Shown here: piece after piece, positions 23,347-33,587 of the stretch
Numbering within the stretch: the stretch's first letter is position 1
Layout of the letters: every line of letters starts with the position of its first letter
Source of the DNA: Gnomoniopsis sp. IMI 355080
Taxonomy: Eukaryota > Ascomycota > Sordariomycetes > Diaporthales > Gnomoniaceae
NCBI GenBank assembly: GCA_027946555.1
Contig: JAPEVC010000112.1
Coordinates: 1 to 64,000, forward strand
Reading direction: 5' to 3'
Length of the DNA stretch: 64,000 nucleotides
Position numbers and translations under genes: made by a program
The notes under the pieces: model-generated
Told to the model about the DNA's origin: nothing
Seen by the model: the letters and a program-made list of their open reading frames with translations, nothing else
Database searches by the model: none

Positions 23347-26300
23347 TTAGTCATGACGAAAAGTGCACTGGTCGCCCTTCTGGCAGGTTCCCTTGGCCCA
23401 GAATGTACACGGCTTTGTGCCAATCTTCTCGCGATTGATCCCACGTAAGTGCGGCGGAATGTCACCACCATTGCCGGCACCGCCACGGCCACCTCGACTG
23501 GCGCCCCGAGACTTGCCTTCACCGCGGCGCGACGGATGCACGCCGTCCGTTTCGCGGTCCCAGCTGTTGTTATCGTGCTCGTGACTGTCGTCGCGGGCGT
23601 GTCGGGTACCGTTGCCGTTCGCGGACGCTGCTGCTTGGTCCGCAGGCTGGCCGGCGAGAGACATGATGTAGGCGAGGTAATTCGGATCGTTGGGATTGGG
23701 GATTTGAAATTGGGTTGCCGTAGGCTGGGACTGATATGCCTGCGCAGGTTGCTGTGCAGGTGAAGCAGCTCCAAGGCTGGCAAGCAAAGCTTGAAGTTGG
23801 GGATCGGCCGAGCTTTGGGCCACAGGCTGTTGCTGAGGCTGGGCAGGCGGACCACTGAGCGCAGCCAAAACGGCATGCAGCTGGGCGTTGGAATCGCCAG
23901 CAGGCTGCGTGGAAGCAGCGGCCGCCTGCTGCTGTTGTGCATAGTATGCGGCCCAAGCAGCAGCGTTCGGGTCCTGAGCAGCAGTCTGGGGCTGGGCCTG
24001 TTGTTGTTGTTGTTGTTGCTGTATCTGTGCATAATAAGCGGCCCAGGCAGCTGCGTTGGGGTCTGCCGCGGTTGAGGCAACCTGAGACGTCGGCTGAGGC
24101 TGTGCGGCGGAACGAGATTGGGCAGCATGCATCATGGTGTGCTGCTGAGCCTGGTGCTCGGCGCGCTGCCGGTCCCTGTTGTATCCGTGCCACCACTCAT
24201 TTGCCTTGTCGTCGCTCATCCACTCAGGTGGTTGAGTAGGAGGAAACGGCTTGCCCTTTAATTGCGCAGCGACGTTCTCAACCGTGTCAACCGCGAGTTG
24301 CACCCTGGTATCAGCATAGTCGTGGCGACGTTGTGTCTTGAGATTGGCCGTGTCGATGGGGTTGGGATCTTTGTAATTCTTGACGCGATCAGAAGTAAGT
24401 AGGTCGAAGACGTGTTCCTCAATCGACATGGGCTTTGTAGTCGAGATTCCACTGGAGATGGCCGAAGCAGCGGAGGTTTGCATGTTGACGACGTCCGAAA
24501 GCGTTGCAGACTGGCCCTTTTGCGCACGGCGCAACGCGTTTAGACGCGCCCAAGAGAAGCCCCGCGAATTCGCTTCACCCCAGCGAAGGTGGATCTCGGC
24601 GAGCTTGGGATCGTCTTGGGCGAGATCGTAAACGTTGCCGGTGTCCATATTTGTGTCTTCTGTGGACTGAGGATGGGGTGATTTGGGTGTGGGTGGGATA
24701 TCAGATGCGTCGGTGTAAACGACCATAAGTTCTTTGTTGTCGTGTTCTGCCATCCAATTTTGTTGTTGGGTTTTGAATTCGACTTGGCCTGCACGGGTGA
24801 TGAAAGATTTGGAGCGCGCCTCAGGTGGAATAACGGAAAAGTCCACGGCTGTAGGCTGACACCAAGGTCGATATGGCAGTTCATCTTCCTCGTCATCATC
24901 ATCCTGTGAAGCACTCATCAAACCTTGCTTCAGCATCATACCCTCAGAACGGTCGTCATGAGCATCGCGAATCATGTTGCTTGCCCTTCCTTCATCTTCT
25001 TCGGCATCTTTGTGGAACAGACGGACCTCAGTAAGGTTATCGCCCTGCTTCCAGCTAACCCTGAGATGACGACGCTTCTCCTTTCGCAAGCGGCGGGCTT
25101 TCTCTTCAGGTGTCTCATCCTTCTCAGGCTTGATCTCCTTGTCGGGCGTTGAACGCCCATTTGGCTTTGCCTTCGCGTTCGAGATCGAATCTAGCAAAGC
25201 ACTGATACCACCCAACTTTGAGGCAGGTGGAGCTTCAGGTTTCGCCGATTCTGGCTTCTTTATTTTTGATGCACTGGTGAGTTTGAAAGGCTCTCTCTTG
25301 GGAACGGCAGCCCCCTCAATTTTGACACCGTCAGGCTTTCCTGCGAGCTTGGTCGCGGGTTTCGTAGTAGTCTTTTTCACACCCAGCATGCCGCTTCCGA
25401 ATAGTTTCGTTTGAGTGGCGCTGGTCGGTGCGGGGACAACTACCTTGCCTGGCGCTAGCTTTTGACCAGAAAGGGATGAAGTCGATTCGGATGCGACCCT
25501 CTTCACAGATTTTGTGTCAGCCTCCTCTTCGCGAGGGCGCTTAATTGTAGCCGAGCTTGCAGAGGTTGTCGAAGACGCGCGAGACGTCGTTGAGGCAGCA
25601 GTTGACTTTTTCGCAGCGTCTCGAAGCCCAGCAGTTCCCTTATATCCAGACGAACTCGGTTCCGGTGTAGAAGTTCGTTCTGTCTTCGACTCGTCCTTAG
25701 CAGTCTCCGCTTTTCTCGCTGCGGCATTTTGCCTGATTTTTTGAACGAAGTCCTTAATTTCAGTATCACCCTTGGCGTCGAACTTCTTGCTAATCATGGC
25801 GAAGCGCAGACTCGTCATGAGAAAATCCTCGTCAATCGTAGTGACCACGGACAAGAGTTGGAGCACAGCTCGAGGAATCTTGCCATTGTGATCGGCGCAG
25901 TTGTTGGCATGAATCAGACAAGTCACAAAGTCACTTATGAGTTTCTGGTTGCCTCCCAAGTTGGCTAGTATCTGAGGATCGCCCCAGGTATTCGCTGCAG
26001 TCACCGCTTTGTAGATGCATTCCAGCTTGTGGTCAATCTGCTCCTGCAAAGGTGCACTGTCTGCATCGTTCGCAGTCTTCAACTTTGACTTCAGTTTTTG
26101 CATATCGCCGGCGTAACCCCGGATCAACTTGCCGAACGCTGCTACTGCTTCACCAATTTCCTGGCTGGTAGGCTGAGGGTTCGAGAGGTATACTAAGCCA
26201 AGGGCATCCCACTCTGCCGCATCAGCCTCGTCGGTTGGGCGAGTCTTACTCCGTTCCTGCCATCTCGTTAGTATGTTGAGACTTGATATAGGACCTTCAA

Positions 26301-28203
26301 TAACGACGAGGGCTAAACAAAGGGAACGAAGAACCAGTCCGGAAAGGAAAAAGGTTAGCAGAAAGTGTTTGTATATACTTACAGGACCGCGCTTCGCTGA
26401 TGCTTTCTTCTTAGCAGATGCCGCCTGCTTGAGTCTGTCGTCGTAGTATTTAGGTATCGCTCCACCTACAATCCGCAAGATTAGCTGACAGCTGACTAAG
26501 GTAGGGAGGGCAGAGACTTTGAGCCTACCGAGCTGCTGATTCAGACGCAATTCGAGCGCGGTCTGGCTGGCAACGTCACCTTGATCGACTGCCTTGGTCC
26601 ACTCGCGCACGAGGTCAGACGCAAAGACCCGATGTTGTCCATTTGGATGTTCAGGGAAGAGGTGGCCAAAGGGCGTCTCCGTAGTGTGAAAGGGATCCAG
26701 AAATTCATCGATCGTCCGATTGGATTCTGCATCATCGCTGATCGGAATAGACGGAACGAGAGAGAAGCCGATGAATCGACTTCCACAGCTTGGAATGGCT
26801 TTGTCGTCCCGTCTGAGTACCCGTGGGCCTATAAGTCCGCCTGAGCCAAGCTCTTGCGGTGGGGCTGCTGGTGCTGTAGTTATGTTGAAATTGGCCTGCA
26901 AGTTTTGCTGCATGGGGTGTGAGCCACTTTGCAGATTGGGTTGTATATTCTGTTGTCGAACGTTCGGCGTTGTGTTTGATGCTCCTGTATTAGTCGTAGG
27001 AGGAGCAGGGCTCTGTGAAAATTGCTGAGCGGGCACCATGTGCTGGGGTACAAATCTGCTCTGGGTGGTTTGGGCATTGGACAGACCGGGAGATGTCTTG
27101 GGAGCAGACAATTGCACATTAGGCTGCTGAGGAGCTGAGAAAGATATAGCTGGACTACTTCGTCCTACTTGAGCTGAAAGTTGGGCTTGTTGCTGCATTG
27201 ATAGAGGCTGTACGCCACGGCCGTTGAACGGAGATTGACGAGGCTGCGCGGTAGGAGTCGCGGAATGTGACTGAGGAGTTCCTATTCTAGGAGCCTGCTG
27301 AGGATGATTTGCATTTTGGAGCGGCTTTTGCTGTTGGCTGCTACCCTGCAATAATTGTTGGTGTTGAGGGGGCATTGCGGACCCATGATGATGGGATATA
27401 GACGGTTGATGCTGTGGCATGACCGGTTGCTGCTGCTGTTGAGGAACAATTTGCTGTTGCTGATGAGCGATGGTAGGTTGGTGTTGTGTCATTCCAGCTT
27501 GTCGGTGTTGAGATATCGCAGACTGTTGCTGTTGAGGTACTGTGGGTTGATGCTGCTGATGCACCGGCTGCTGCTGATAATCCACGAGCTGCCTCTGCTG
27601 CTGCAGAGGCTGTGTAATAGCCTGTGGGGGAGATTGCTGGATGTTTCTTCCATACATCGGGGTTTGACTAGGCGTATAGGCATGACCTCCAGCTGTTTCA
27701 GCCCCGAAGTGAGACTGAGCTGGCACATTGTTGGGCAATTCCTGGGCTTGAGGGAACGGTCTTGAACTCGGCAAGCCACTTGTATTGCGGTCCTGTTGGA
27801 GATCATTGACATACGGAGTATCTTCGCCTCCCAATCCGCTTCTCAGGTGGTTGTTCTCAAAGCCAAAGCCATAGTCCCAAGACATATCTTGGGCTCCATT
27901 CATGGCCAGGGGAGCCGTATACGTCTGAGGGTGCTGGTGGCTCTGAGCGTGAGCATTGGGCCCAGAGAAGTGCTGTGCAGGCTGCTGAATGGGATAGCCA
28001 GATCCCTGAGACTGGTATCCAGAAAAATCAGGCTCATTCAAAAACTGGTTGTCGTGTGCTTGCCATTGCTGGGCTATGGTGAAGGCATCATTGCCGGACT
28101 CGCCAAAGCCTTGATTTACGAAGTTCCCAGCTTGTCCTGGGTCTTGACCCTGTTGGGGATAATGAGAGAAGCCCCATTGCTGGTGATTGTCACCAGTTGC
28201 CAT
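23347..28203 (-). CDS. PNUTS-like CCCH zinc-finger protein
   Basis: Exons 28203-26529, 26465-26383 and 26256-23347 give 1555 aa; both introns (63 and 126 nt) are multiples of three and free of stops. In order: a Gln-rich N-terminus with a degenerate QHQP/QQQQ repeat; an all-helical middle domain; Ser/Lys-rich linkers; a basic block followed by RVSWK at 985-989, a PP1-docking (RVxF/W) type motif, then a conserved-looking acidic RPW-containing region; two copies of DPNAAAWAAYYAQ at about 1318-1330 and 1346-1358; an RGG-type patch; and a CX7CX5CX3H zinc finger (C1536, C1544, C1550, H1554) at the very end. PP1 motif plus C-terminal CCCH finger is the layout of animal PNUTS and fission-yeast Ppn1, a PP1 targeting subunit of the RNA 3'-end/transcription termination machinery. 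That identity is inferred from layout. Confidence 0.8.
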   Translation of the reverse strand: MATGDNHQQWGFSHYPQQGQDPGQAGNFVNQGFGESGNDAFTIAQQWQAHDNQFLNEPDFSGYQSQGSGYPIQQPAQHFSGPNAHAQSHQHPQTYTAPLAMNGAQDMSWDYGFGFENNHLRSGLGGEDTPYVNDLQQDRNTSGLPSSRPFPQAQELPNNVPAQSHFGAETAGGHAYTPSQTPMYGRNIQQSPPQAITQPLQQQRQLVDYQQQPVHQQHQPTVPQQQQSAISQHRQAGMTQHQPTIAHQQQQIVPQQQQQPVMPQHQPSISHHHGSAMPPQHQQLLQGSSQQQKPLQNANHPQQAPRIGTPQSHSATPTAQPRQSPFNGRGVQPLSMQQQAQLSAQVGRSSPAISFSAPQQPNVQLSAPKTSPGLSNAQTTQSRFVPQHMVPAQQFSQSPAPPTTNTGASNTTPNVRQQNIQPNLQSGSHPMQQNLQANFNITTAPAAPPQELGSGGLIGPRVLRRDDKAIPSCGSRFIGFSLVPSIPISDDAESNRTIDEFLDPFHTTETPFGHLFPEHPNGQHRVFASDLVREWTKAVDQGDVASQTALELRLNQQLGRLKVSALPTLVSCQLILRIVGGAIPKYYDDRLKQAASAKKKASAKRGPVSIYKHFLLTFFLSGLVLRSLCLALVVIEGPISSLNILTRWQERSKTRPTDEADAAEWDALGLVYLSNPQPTSQEIGEAVAAFGKLIRGYAGDMQKLKSKLKTANDADSAPLQEQIDHKLECIYKAVTAANTWGDPQILANLGGNQKLISDFVTCLIHANNCADHNGKIPRAVLQLLSVVTTIDEDFLMTSLRFAMISKKFDAKGDTEIKDFVQKIRQNAAARKAETAKDESKTERTSTPEPSSSGYKGTAGLRDAAKKSTAASTTSRASSTTSASSATIKRPREEEADTKSVKRVASESTSSLSGQKLAPGKVVVPAPTSATQTKLFGSGMLGVKKTTTKPATKLAGKPDGVKIEGAAVPKREPFKLTSASKIKKPESAKPEAPPASKLGGISALLDSISNAKAKPNGRSTPDKEIKPEKDETPEEKARRLRKEKRRHLRVSWKQGDNLTEVRLFHKDAEEDEGRASNMIRDAHDDRSEGMMLKQGLMSASQDDDDEEDELPYRPWCQPTAVDFSVIPPEARSKSFITRAGQVEFKTQQQNWMAEHDNKELMVVYTDASDIPPTPKSPHPQSTEDTNMDTGNVYDLAQDDPKLAEIHLRWGEANSRGFSWARLNALRRAQKGQSATLSDVVNMQTSAASAISSGISTTKPMSIEEHVFDLLTSDRVKNYKDPNPIDTANLKTQRRHDYADTRVQLAVDTVENVAAQLKGKPFPPTQPPEWMSDDKANEWWHGYNRDRQRAEHQAQQHTMMHAAQSRSAAQPQPTSQVASTAADPNAAAWAAYYAQIQQQQQQQQAQPQTAAQDPNAAAWAAYYAQQQQAAAASTQPAGDSNAQLHAVLAALSGPPAQPQQQPVAQSSADPQLQALLASLGAASPAQQPAQAYQSQPTATQFQIPNPNDPNYLAYIMSLAGQPADQAAASANGNGTRHARDDSHEHDNNSWDRETDGVHPSRRGEGKSRGASRGGRGGAGNGGDIPPHLRGINREKIGTKPCTFWAKGTCQKGDQCTFRHD
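27340..27610. repeat. Glutamine-coding degenerate tandem repeat
   Basis: About 270 bp of CAG/CAA-rich sequence (read on the minus strand) inside the PNUTS-like gene. It encodes repeated QHQPT-x-QQQQ-like units of roughly 12-14 residues. Similar pure poly-Gln tracts occur near 24003. Such runs change length easily by slippage. Confidence 0.65.
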
Positions 28204-30924
28204 ACCGGGCCTTAAGGGATGGCGTCTTCCGTAGAATTTGCGAGGCGCGTAGACCAGGAAGGAGGTCACGTGATCAAATATCGGTGTATCGAGGTGATCA
28301 CAAGAAGGGGGTGGTGTCAGGGGTCTCGCTGAGTAATTGAGACGAGGACTGACTAGTCCACAAATGGAAGAGTGGAGTAACGACTAGGACCAAATTGAGA
28401 GTTAGCGGGCCATGACAATCCCAAAAAGAAAACAGCACCAATGGATTGTGAGCTAGTGAAGTGGAGTGAACCATCTCGGAGCGAACGTTGAAAACGAAGA
28501 GATGAAAGGGTGGACATTGTGTCGCCGAATTTGATAACACCTGTCTGCAAGTGTAGCAGACAGACGAAATGTGGACGCTACTCGTGAAATGAGCTGCAGC
28601 GGACAAATCCTCTTCGCGGGCCTTGATTTGAAGACGGTGAAATTGAAACCGCTGTGAAATGGGGGTTTGGCATCAATATGACCCAGCCAAAGGGTTGAGA
28701 GTCGACCATGATTACTTCAGGTCGTTGAAAATGGGCCGCATTAACAGGCTTCTGCAAAAGCCGACCGTGTCGAATCAGGCTGTAGAGGGGCGGGATGGCT
28801 CGAAAAGTGAAGAGCGCAATCGGCGGCCTTGGCTTGGCGGATCTTGAATGTGATGCGATGCGATGTGACCAGTGGTAGCAATTATGAGTATGCCACATTA
28901 TCCCATCAGAAGCAGAAGAAGCAGCAGCAGCAGCAGCCATGTTCCGTCGACCGGTCGGCTAATTTTGCTGAACTCCGGAGAGTAAGAAATACATTGTGTG
29001 ATAGTGATAAGACAAAGCCAGTCCGATCAATTGCCAGACCAAGATGGTTCTGATCCGGCTTCTACCACCAGTGTACTTTGGGGGTATCGCTCTGATCATT
29101 GCGAAACTGTCAGGCTTGCTTTGCAGCCTTGTCTTGTCCTGCTTTTCTGCTTGTGTACGCGTCTTCTCTTGCAACAGCAGCCGACTCTGCATGTGGGTTC
29201 ATAGCCACACACGCCATAGGCTCTGCGACTTGATGCAGGCTGGTTGACCACCACCAGCCCAGTGCTCAAACGTGAGCACCTGGACTTTTAGGCAGTGTCC
29301 CCAGCAGGATCAAAAGTGTAATTTTTGACACTTGGGACCTGAGTCGCATGGACAGCTGGGAGAGAGCCAGGGTGTGCGATAGTTACTCCGTAGTCGCCGT
29401 TGCGAGGTGCAATGCAATTATTATTTTCGGGAATGCAAGTCGACCTTTTTTGTGTCGAGGTTGGCGCTTTCACCGTTGCTTTGGCCGTCTGTCACAAGGT
29501 TTTTAATGGCCCCCCCCCCCAGGCCCCCCGAGCCGGGTCCAGGTCCAGGTTTTGTATCAATGCACCGCACCCGTCCAAGGGACTCCAGCTTTGTATTGCG
29601 CAATTAGGCTGCGCGATATGCTGGAGTCTCTTTCCCGGGATATCGTGCGTAATGCACATTCAAAGAGTGGAGGGATGTACTTAATCCGCGTACGGTGCAG
29701 GTGAAGTAGGCTGGGCAATGCCGCGTGCAGTATGGTGTAGTGCAGTGTAGTGCTATTGAGGGCAATTTTTGGGGAAAGGGGGGAATTTAGAGGTGATGAT
29801 GCATACCCTGGCAGTTCTTTGACAACAATGCCGATCTCCGTCCGTTGTGTTTTTTGCTGGGTGTCTGTTTTAGACCTTGCCGAGCCACGCCTTCTCCTCT
29901 GCGCTGCTTCGCTCCAGCCTGACGATCCCGTCCTACGGCGTCTGCTCCAAAGTCTGAAGAATTCAATCGCGCAATCCTCAAATCCTCCCTTCAGACACAC
30001 GCAAAGTAAGAGCCCTATCAAAGCATGGCTCGGAAACTTGCACGTGCGAGACAAGACGATTGAGGTCGCTTTCTGTCTATTTGAAAAAGACTGACTGGTC
30101 TGCAGTCAAAGACTTCAGAGAAAACTGAACCTGAGCTGAGCTGGTGAATGCGACGCGACCGCAATGAGTCAATCAAGTCAACGACGTGAGTAAGGTAAAT
30201 GCGAAGCGAAGCGTTCAGCGCTTCGTCCGCCAGCCGCCAAATCTATTAAGAAAGGTTCAATCCTTCTGCAGAATGGACAGTGACAGTTCTGCAGTGTCTA
30301 CGCTGGAGGTTGGTGATGAACAATGGGGGTGTGGTTGAGTTGGTGGTTGGTGAGAAAAAAGAGAGAGTCTTGCGGGTGGGAAGCGAAGGGATGGCAAGGG
30401 GAAGACCAGAAGGTCATTCGTTTCAAAATCCCACCTCTTTGCTCACAGCACAGTGCAAGCACCCTTGTAAAAGCCTAGCCCCCAGGGCCCCAGTAAAGAG
30501 GAAGGCGCCAGTGCCAACCAGCGGAATCAATCGCCAGGAGTCCGAGCCACGGGCCACGGCAGGTGCCATCAGACACGGCAGGCATTCATTCATACCGCCC
30601 TACTCCGTTGGGTACAGTATTATGTCAGCCGGAGAGCTGCGAGGCGTGTAAGTGAAGCTCACCAACCTCGACTTGTGACGACGTAGCTTCGACGGCACGG
30701 GAGAGGACAGCTGTCGCAAACCGGTTTTCTCGAATCCAACACGACACCAAGTGCTCGCCACTGACTGCCTGGCCTGGCTTGTACTCATAACATATTATTT
30801 GACGATCTTGCCCCTTCCACTTCCAGCGAATCTGACTCCGTGTCCTCGGAATACGCCGTCCATGTTGAAGGGCTGCCAATCTGCCAAACCACCACCCTAA
30901 GAGCTTCTCGTTCTCGGCGCAATC
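28204..30924. other. 2.7 kb divergent promoter region
   Basis: This lies between the 5' ends of the PNUTS-like gene (-) and SLY1 (+). It contains an AGC-type trinucleotide run near 28915-28937 and a C-run (11 C, then AGG and 6 C) at 29510-29528. Open frames here (up to 165 aa) show no family resemblance. 5' UTR exons are possible. Confidence 0.5.
29510..29528. repeat. Poly-C tract
   Basis: Eleven consecutive C bases (29510-29520) are followed by AGG and another six C. It could form a G-quadruplex-like structure on the minus strand. Its length may be unreliable in the assembly. Confidence 0.8.
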
Positions 30925-33587
30925 ATGGCGACCTACGGCTCATCCTTGCGTGAAAAACAGATTGCCTCTCTCAAGAAGATCCTCAGCCTGAACGATGATG
31001 CCGATGTCGCCAGTCATGACGACTCCCAAAGCAATGGACTGCCAAACTCGCAGATAGTCTGGAAAGTGCTTGTCTTTGACGACTTGGGCAGAGAGTATGC
31101 ACGCCTTCTCCGGTCCGGCCATGGAGATATCGAATGCTGATAGCATTGGCAACATAGTGTCATCAGCTCTGTCCTACGGGTCAGCGACCTGCGAAATCTG
31201 GGAGTGACGATCCACATGTGAGCTCCCATGGTCCCTGTCTCTATTTCCCTGTGAGGCTCAGAAAGCAATACTGATCAGATGTCCCATAGGCATATCGCCA
31301 GCATGCGAGCTCCGATTCCCGACGTACCAGTGGTCTATTTGCTAGAGCCGAATGCGCAAAATCTCCAGAATGTCACCAACGACCTCCAGAAGGGCCTCTA
31401 CTCTCCTGCATACATCAACTTTCTCTCCTCGATACCCAGACCCCTGTTGGAAGATTTCGCAACAATGACGGCCACGGCAGGAACTTCCGAGCAGATCGCA
31501 AATGTGTACGATCAATACTTGAACTTCATCGTGGCCGAGCCGGACCTGTTTTCCCTCGGCATGGAAAAAGACCATGTATACTGGGCTTTGAACAGTGCAA
31601 AGACTCAGGATGAAGAGCTTGACCATGTTGTGGACAAGATTGTCAGTGGTCTCTTTTCGGTGATAGTCACCATGGGTGTAATACCAATTATCCGGGCTAG
31701 CCGTGGTGCAGCTGCTGAGATGATTGCGCAAAAGTACGTTCTAGCCTCCTGGCCCTGTCGAGTAGTGGAAAGCACATTATAGCGATGGGAATGTGTCTAC
31801 TGGTTTCGAGGTTACTGCCTTCGAAAATGATCAACTTGCTAACTATTCTTTGCCATTACCAGACTTGATCGTAAGTAGTCATCGCAACTCACAAATGTCC
31901 TTGATCACATGACCCAATGGCACAACGGCATAATTCAGGGGGAGAACCATCATTTGCATCCGATTTATGTATGCGTCGCTGATACCAACTGTGCTTAGGC
32001 AAGCTCCGCGATCATATCCTCAACTCGAGTTCAAAGGACGGTCTCTTCTCAAATCGACCGAGCTCATCGGCAGGAACACCCACATCACGTCCTGTCCTCG
32101 TGCTCTTGGACCGCAATGTTGACGTATGTATTATGCTTGATAATACCTTGTCGCGATTGGTTACTGACAGTAGGAGACAGCTCACACCGATGCTCACCCA
32201 TGGCTGGACCTATCAGCACTTGGTACATGACGTGCTGAATATGAAGCTCAATCGGATCACTATTGAGACACCTGTTGACGAGTCAAATCCGGCCAAGGGT
32301 GTCACACGAAAAGGTTACGATCTCACAGCAAGCGATTTCTTCTGGACCAAGAACTCGGGGCTGCCTTTCCAGGAGGTGGCAGAGGACATTGACGCAGAGT
32401 TGAATCGATACAAAGAAGAGTCGGCTGCAATTACCAAGAAGACTGGTGTAACCGACCTTGAGGACTTGCAGAACGACACGAGCGCCAGTGCTCAACATCT
32501 GAAAGCCGCCCTCACAGTCCTTCCGGAACTGAGAGAACGGAAGGTGACTCTTGATATGCACATGAACATTTTGGCTGCTATTCTGAGCGCGATCCAGAAG
32601 CGGTCACTTAATGTGAGATGTGCTGTTTTCCTCAGGACTTGTTCTACGAGCTAACTTGCTTGCCCAGGATTATTATGCTGTGGAGTCCAACGTGATGAAG
32701 CAGACGAAAGCGCAGATCCTTGAGATCATTAAAGACAAGGAAAAGGGATCTGCAATAGACAAACTGCGGCTATTCATCGTCTGGTTCCTCAGCACAGAAA
32801 CAGATATCCCTAGAGCTGAGTGGCAGCAATTCGAAGAAGCTCTTACGGCAGCTGGAGTCGAAGGAGATTCTTTGCCATACATAAGACAGTAAAGTCAATC
32901 CTGACCGTTCTCATATTGAGCATTACTGACTAGATTGGCAGAGTTCGCGCCACCACAAAAATGACTCAACTTACAACCATGGACCCCTCCGCGCCACAGC
33001 AGCAACCCGGCTCCGACCTCTTCAACCGCTTCTCCAACATTTCCTCCCGCCTCACCGACCGTCTCAAAGAATCGGGCGTGCCTACTGGCGCTCTGACAGC
33101 CAATTTTGATTCCCTAATTGGTGGTCTCAAGAACTTTCTTCCCGCCAATCGCGACCTCACCATCACCAAGATTGTCGAGTCCATCATGGACCCTTCGAGC
33201 GCATCGTCCTCTGCCATAGCTAAGACCGAGAACTACCTCTACTTCGACCCACGAAGCGATCGTGCACGGGGCACCATGCCACCTCCGTCAACCTTGCGTG
33301 CAGGCGGAGGTGCGTCTGCTCCGGGTGCGATGCCTGGCAGTGCCACTCTTGCACCAGGTGCGGCGAATGCCTCATTTGGACAAAGGAGGCAGGGTTTTTC
33401 CGAGGCGGTGGTGTTTACTGTCGGTGGTGGCAGTATGGATGAGTACGGTAACCTACAGGAGTGGGTCAAGAGGACGGCAGGAACCGGGGACAGGACAAAA
33501 AGGAGGATTGTGTACGGCAGTACCGAGTTGGTCAATGCTGACAACTTCATCAAGGAGGAATTGGAGAGGCTGGGCAAAGAGGTGTAA
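30925..33587 (+). CDS. SLY1: Sec1/Munc18-family protein Sly1
   Basis: Eight exons: 30925-31094, 31158-31217, 31290-31733, 31863-31870, 31999-32123, 32181-32612, 32668-32888 and 32942-33587; 701 aa. Spliced landmarks are KVLVFDDLGRDVISSVLRVS, MHIASMRAPIPDVPV, QKLDRKLRDHILNS, LLDRNVDLTPMLTHGWTYQ and NDYYAVESNVMK. The fourth exon is only 8 nt; without it the KLDRK motif and frame are lost. Sly1 binds the syntaxin Sed5/Ufe1 N-peptides and chaperones SNARE assembly in ER-Golgi transport. The family-typical C-terminal region, which is Gly/Ala/Pro-rich before QGFSEAVVFTVGGGSMDEY, is intact. The start ATG at 30925 fits the conserved SLREKQIASLKKIL opening. The gene is convergent with the chitin synthase, with a 5S copy in between. 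Confidence 0.95.
31863..31870 (+). other. 8-nt microexon of SLY1
   Basis: ACTTGATC sits between a CCAG acceptor (branch-like TGCTAAC about 20 nt upstream) and a GTAAGT donor. It supplies the end of a Lys codon, Leu, Asp and the first base of an Arg codon, rebuilding QKLDRKLRDH. Joining the flanking exons directly shifts the frame. The call rests on frame logic and the family motif, not on transcript data. Confidence 0.8.

Noticed and set aside
29557..30054. 165-codon frame between the PNUTS-like gene and SLY1
   Set aside because: No domain or membrane pattern, low-complexity composition and overlapping frames on the opposite strand.
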